Assembly (NCBI GenBank): GCA_002633005.1
Contig: NMRA01000085.1
Coordinates: 800,619 to 848,564, forward strand
Direction: 5' to 3'
Length of the DNA stretch: 47,946 bases
From: Phoronis australis
Lineage: Eukaryota > Phoronida > Phoronidae
The notes beneath the pieces were generated by a model. That model was not told the origin of the DNA. It made no database searches and was given only the letters and a program-made list of their open reading frames with translations. The position numbers and the translations under genes were made by a program. Of this stretch, positions 44,706 to 47,946 are shown one piece after another. Positions within the stretch are counted from its first letter, which is position 1. Every line of letters begins with the position of its first letter.

Positions 44706-45172
44706 GAACTTAAGTTTTTCGCTGAAAACTTAAGTTTTTGGCGAAAAAACTTAAGTTTTTGGAAAATAACTTAAGTTTTAGAGGAAAAACTTAAGTTCTT
44801 CCGAAAAACTTAAGTTTTTAAAAGAAACTTAAGTTTTTAAAACTTAAGTTTTTCGCCAAAAACTTAAGTTTTTCAGCACAATGTTAAGTTTTTCAGAAAA
44901 CTTAAGTTTTTCAGAAAACTTAAGTTTTTTCAGGTGTAAAACTTAAGTTTTCCCAAATAAACTTAAGTTTCAAGTAATAACTTAAGTTTTCATGAAAACT
45001 TAAGTTTTTTGAACTAACAAAACTTAAGTTTTTCTGATAACTTAAGTTTATCACAAAACTTAAGTTTTTGTAATTTTAAAAACTTAAGTTTTCCTGACTT
45101 CTTAAGTTTTTCGAAAACTTTAGTTTTTCCAATTATAGAAACTTAAGTTTTCCTGACTTCTTAAGTTTTTCA
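44706..45172. repeat. Palindromic minisatellite: AAACTTAAGTTT every ~20 bp
   Basis: CTTAAG occurs 22 times exactly between 44709 and 45165, plus two one-base variants (GTTAAG at 44884, CTTTAG at 45118). The mean spacing is about 19.6 bp. Each site is centred in an AAAACTTAAGTTTTT-like palindrome; the short spacers between them differ. The array fades into weaker variants to about 45240. There is no coding sequence. Confidence 0.95.
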
Positions 45173-45244
45173 GAAAATTGGATTTTTTCATGTGTGGAAA
45201 ACTTGAATTTTCTAAAAACACTAAGGTTTCTATGTGATGAAAAT

Positions 45245-46640
45245 TTACGTTTTCTAGTTTTTAAAATTTGAATATAGTGAGATATTTTTTAATTTTTGGT
45301 TCAAAAATTTTCCCATTATTTTCCAACAAAAAATAATTATTTGCTCATGCAAAACCCATCATCTCATAAAAATGTTGCCCAAATGTTTCTTAACATTTAT
45401 ATAGATACAAACCGTAAAAGGACGAAAGTTTAACCAGTACTGATTTAGTGCAATTACGTAATCATTATCGCGCGTGAATTTAAATGTAGACGATCAACCG
45501 GTAACCAACAGCAGTAAGAATGCACCCAGTGTTAATCCCCTGAGACACTGACCTGGTCAGTACAATCTAATCAATAGAACTCATGCAATTCTTAAAAAAA
45601 CGTAGTTATTGTGCAAGTTTCCTTTGTGTTGAGTTGTATTCGTAAGGCAGTTTCCACCGGAAGTCAACAGTTTGAATTTTATAACGACAGTGAACTTCGA
45701 AGAAAAATTCGTGTGTTGGCTAGCCCGCGACAATGAAGTTGAATATTACTGCGGGCAGAGCCAGCAAGAAGACATTTCACAAGTTTTGGAAGTCAGGTTA
45801 GTGCCAGAGAGCGTTCTAAAATCGATTGGCAACAATGGGTGGTGTGATTTCCAACGAACGTGTTAAGTTCAGTTGTTATTGTAGGGACGTGACAAAAAAA
45901 TTCAAATTCTTATTTAATGCTTAAAAATGGATTGATTTAAAAAAACACCAAAAACAGATGCAAACAAAAAAATTAACAAAATCCGTTGAGCCGTTGGCTT
46001 GGTTTTTTCACAATAACTTCCTCAATACTTTTAATAACAACATGAAAATTTCAGGATATGACAATCCTAGCATTTACTTGGTGAGAGACATTTTTAAGAC
46101 AACAAAAAATTCCAAATTCCAAAATGGCGGACAATTTCGCCACCATTATGACTGCAAAAACGTCTTATTGTTTTACGTTAATGAACTATATGGTGTAATA
46201 TACCATTGACGAACTATATGGTGTAATATACCAAATGATAGGTCTTTTCATTGCTTTTTTGAAGAGAATGATGAAAAACATGTTCAGGCAATATTTTCGA
46301 CATTTCCGCAATAGCTACCAAAATGGCTGCCAACATTACTGCGTTAACGACCACAAGAAGAGATTGATTCAGTAACCATGATGTACACGTAATATATGAA
46401 TATTGAAGGTGTTTTTATGAACTGCAAGGATATCATACAATTGGGTTATGCATACATGTTTATTTTATACAAAATGGCTGCCAAGATGGCTGCCACCCAT
46501 AACAGAAAAGTAGTTGCAGTAATACAATTTTACAAGACAAATGAAACCAAAACGAGATTCGTTCAACTTTAACAACAAATTTTTGCTTGACCGCCAACAA
46601 GACTACCCAGAGGTTCAAAAGTCCATCTGTAACAAATACA
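45245..46640. other. No supported gene; short repeats
   Basis: Short open frames only. A 28-bp period duplication (GAACTATATGGTGTAATATA) occupies 46183-46233, and AAAATGGCTGCCAA-like segments recur around 46110, 46320 and 46475. Confidence 0.4.
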
Positions 46641-46659
46641 AGGGCACACTAAGTGCATC

Positions 46660-46905
46660 GCACAGATACAAAGGATCGTCATTATTTTAATCCCACTAGG
46701 GGGTGCAATGCAGATGGAGCAAATGCACTAGAAAATTTAGGTAATGCAGAATACATCAAATATGTCTGAAAATGGAAATGCATTGTAGTCTCCTTAATAG
46801 AAACCTAACTACCAAGTTTCATGAAAATCCATCAATGAACTCTAAAGATACACAAGAAAACACACAAAAAAGTTGCCCTTGGGGGCACACAAACCGATTC
46901 CTTTT
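46660..46905 (-). repeat. Inverted dispersed copy of the CTCF-like repeat family
   Basis: Read on the minus strand, this resembles the monomers at 8330-9975. There is a GTGTGCCCCCAAGGGCAACTT start, then GTATCTTTAGAG, a TTTTCATGAAA block, and a TATTAAGGAGA block. A second motif, TGCACCCCCTAGTGGG, lies about 200 bp on (complement of about 46692-46707). Confidence 0.6.
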
Positions 46906-46924
46906 TTCTTTTGTTCAGTGGTAA

Positions 46925-47524
46925 CTTTCTGGCGCTTTATCTGCTGTGTCAAATGTTTGATCTGACATGCTTTTGCAGACTTCAGTGAAGACTTGAGATC
47001 ATGAATGGTTTTCTTTTCCTTCGAAACATACTGTAGCCGTCTCTTTAGTTTTTGTTTCCTAGGTGTTAGGGCTTCTCGTTTAGAGGATGGTGTAGAGGTG
47101 GATGGCTCTGATTCAACTGAAGGGCCAGCTTCAAGCTCTGGTTGTCAGCTCAGGAAATACAGGTTCATGGTGAGGGTCAGCAACCGCGCAAGACACAGGT
47201 TCTTCACTAAGTTCAGGAACGTGAGGAAACAACTCTTCGCACACTTTAAACTGGGACATGCTTCTTTCATTTGAAACTGATTGATACTCTTTAGTGACCT
47301 ATTCACCAGCGAGTTTATATATTGCTTCTAGTCATTTTCCAATTACCAATAAGTTCACGCAGTAAAGTTGACACTATCTCAGTCAGTGATTTGTTGCACT
47401 GTAAGAACACATAGAGGGCATGACCATTTTTCATGTTTTCACTGGGAACAGAGTTGAAGTTCTCTTGCAGGAACTGTCTCGCTTTGCCAGATTGAGATGG
47501 AGCTGACAACTTTTTTGGAGGCAT
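46925..47524 (-). pseudogene. Unidentified minus-strand coding-like fragment with basic coiled-coil segment
   Basis: Three coding-like pieces read leftward. First, 47524-47315 encodes MPPKKLSAPSQSGK...RELIGNWK; a good acceptor (ttttttatattttcAG) lies just before the ATG. Second, about 47289-47134 encodes an acidic stretch with FKVCEELFPHVPELSEEP. Third, one frame over, about 47140-46925 encodes SKREALTPRKQKLKRRLQ followed by a Lys-rich, heptad-like segment. A frame change between the second and third pieces may be an indel or an unseen intron. Basic coiled coils of this kind occur after the DNA-binding domain in THAP/P-type transposase proteins, but no THAP zinc residues are visible. Function unknown. 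Confidence 0.35.
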
Positions 47525-47525
47525 T

Positions 47526-47946
47526 CTGAAAATATAAAAAAGACATGTAAGAAAATTAACATACCAATGTACAGTGTCATAATATATTTGTTGTACACCA
47601 AATGATTCAGACTGCCTTGTCCTGTAATTACTATTAAACACTCACTACGAACCCTAAAACTAAAGTTTGATTTTTTTACACTGATGTGCAACAAAGTGAA
47701 AAACATTCTACTTAGATGAGCAACACAAAATGCATTGATTTATCATTTTTCAAAAAACTGAACAGTTCCTCTCCTTAATAAGTGTACTTAAAGAACTTGA
47801 AAACTACAAATGTAAAATTCTCCAGTTGTGGACACAATATCATGTCAGGCCAGTGGAATTATATTTTGTCAAATACCTCAAGAAGGTAAAGGAATCGATG
47901 TACCTACTCAATGATTTTCCAGGCACCAACTTAACTTTTGAAAGAA
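47526..47946. other. No recognisable feature at right edge
   Basis: AT-rich; no coding sequence supported. It could be intron of the minus-strand fragment. Confidence 0.3.

Noticed and set aside
44706-45172. Regularly spaced repeats with variable spacers, superficially like a CRISPR array
   Set aside because: The repeats are only about 12 bp and palindromic, spacers are 2-10 bp, there are no cas genes and the genome is animal.

Overview
The window is nuclear DNA from an animal, most likely a marine invertebrate. Genes are split by GT-AG introns, introns are long and AT-rich, and the non-coding DNA holds many metazoan transposon families (LTR, non-LTR and Penelope-like retroelements, tRNA-derived SINEs, several DNA-transposon types). 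I cannot name the phylum from the sequence alone.

Region 1 (1 to about 20,850, plus strand) is the 3' half of one gene, recognised as SEC16, the scaffold of endoplasmic-reticulum exit sites where COPII vesicles form. Nine exons can be placed and all junctions keep one reading frame. They run from a large Ser/Thr-rich exon that enters the window already open, through the conserved basic/aromatic segment, to a Gln/Tyr-rich low-complexity last exon and a conserved C-terminal tail. A 3' UTR with AATAAA follows. The conserved central domain of SEC16 would lie upstream of the window. The introns carry a tRNA-derived SINE, an array of about 145-bp repeats each with a CTCF-like motif, a decayed LINE interrupted by a duplication with an N at its joint, and a large palindrome around a second tRNA-like core.

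Region 2 (about 21,180 to 28,490) is a MITE followed by a degraded Ty3/gypsy-like LTR retrotransposon. Its gag is split by a 1.69-kb DNA element with a TTAA target duplication and 9-bp inverted ends. Protease, reverse transcriptase, RNase H and integrase are all recognisable but lie in different frames.

Region 3 (about 28,490 to 47,946) is a repeat graveyard with no confident host gene. It holds a 5' LINE fragment, two oppositely oriented Penelope-like pieces, a second CTCF-like repeat cluster, and a 448-bp MITE with an 8-bp target duplication. A 2,243-bp DNA transposon has about 50-bp inverted ends, TCAAT duplications and nine copies of a GCGATCGNGAACGC-type motif arranged head-on. An unusual array of 22 CTTAAG palindromes recurs every ~20 bp. 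Near the right edge a minus-strand coding-like fragment with a basic coiled-coil segment is not identified.

Most exciting observations: the convergent motif arrangement of the 41.4-43.7 kb transposon, the CTTAAG palindrome array, the intronic CTCF-like higher-order repeat, and the FUS-like YGSQQ repeats in the SEC16 C-terminus.
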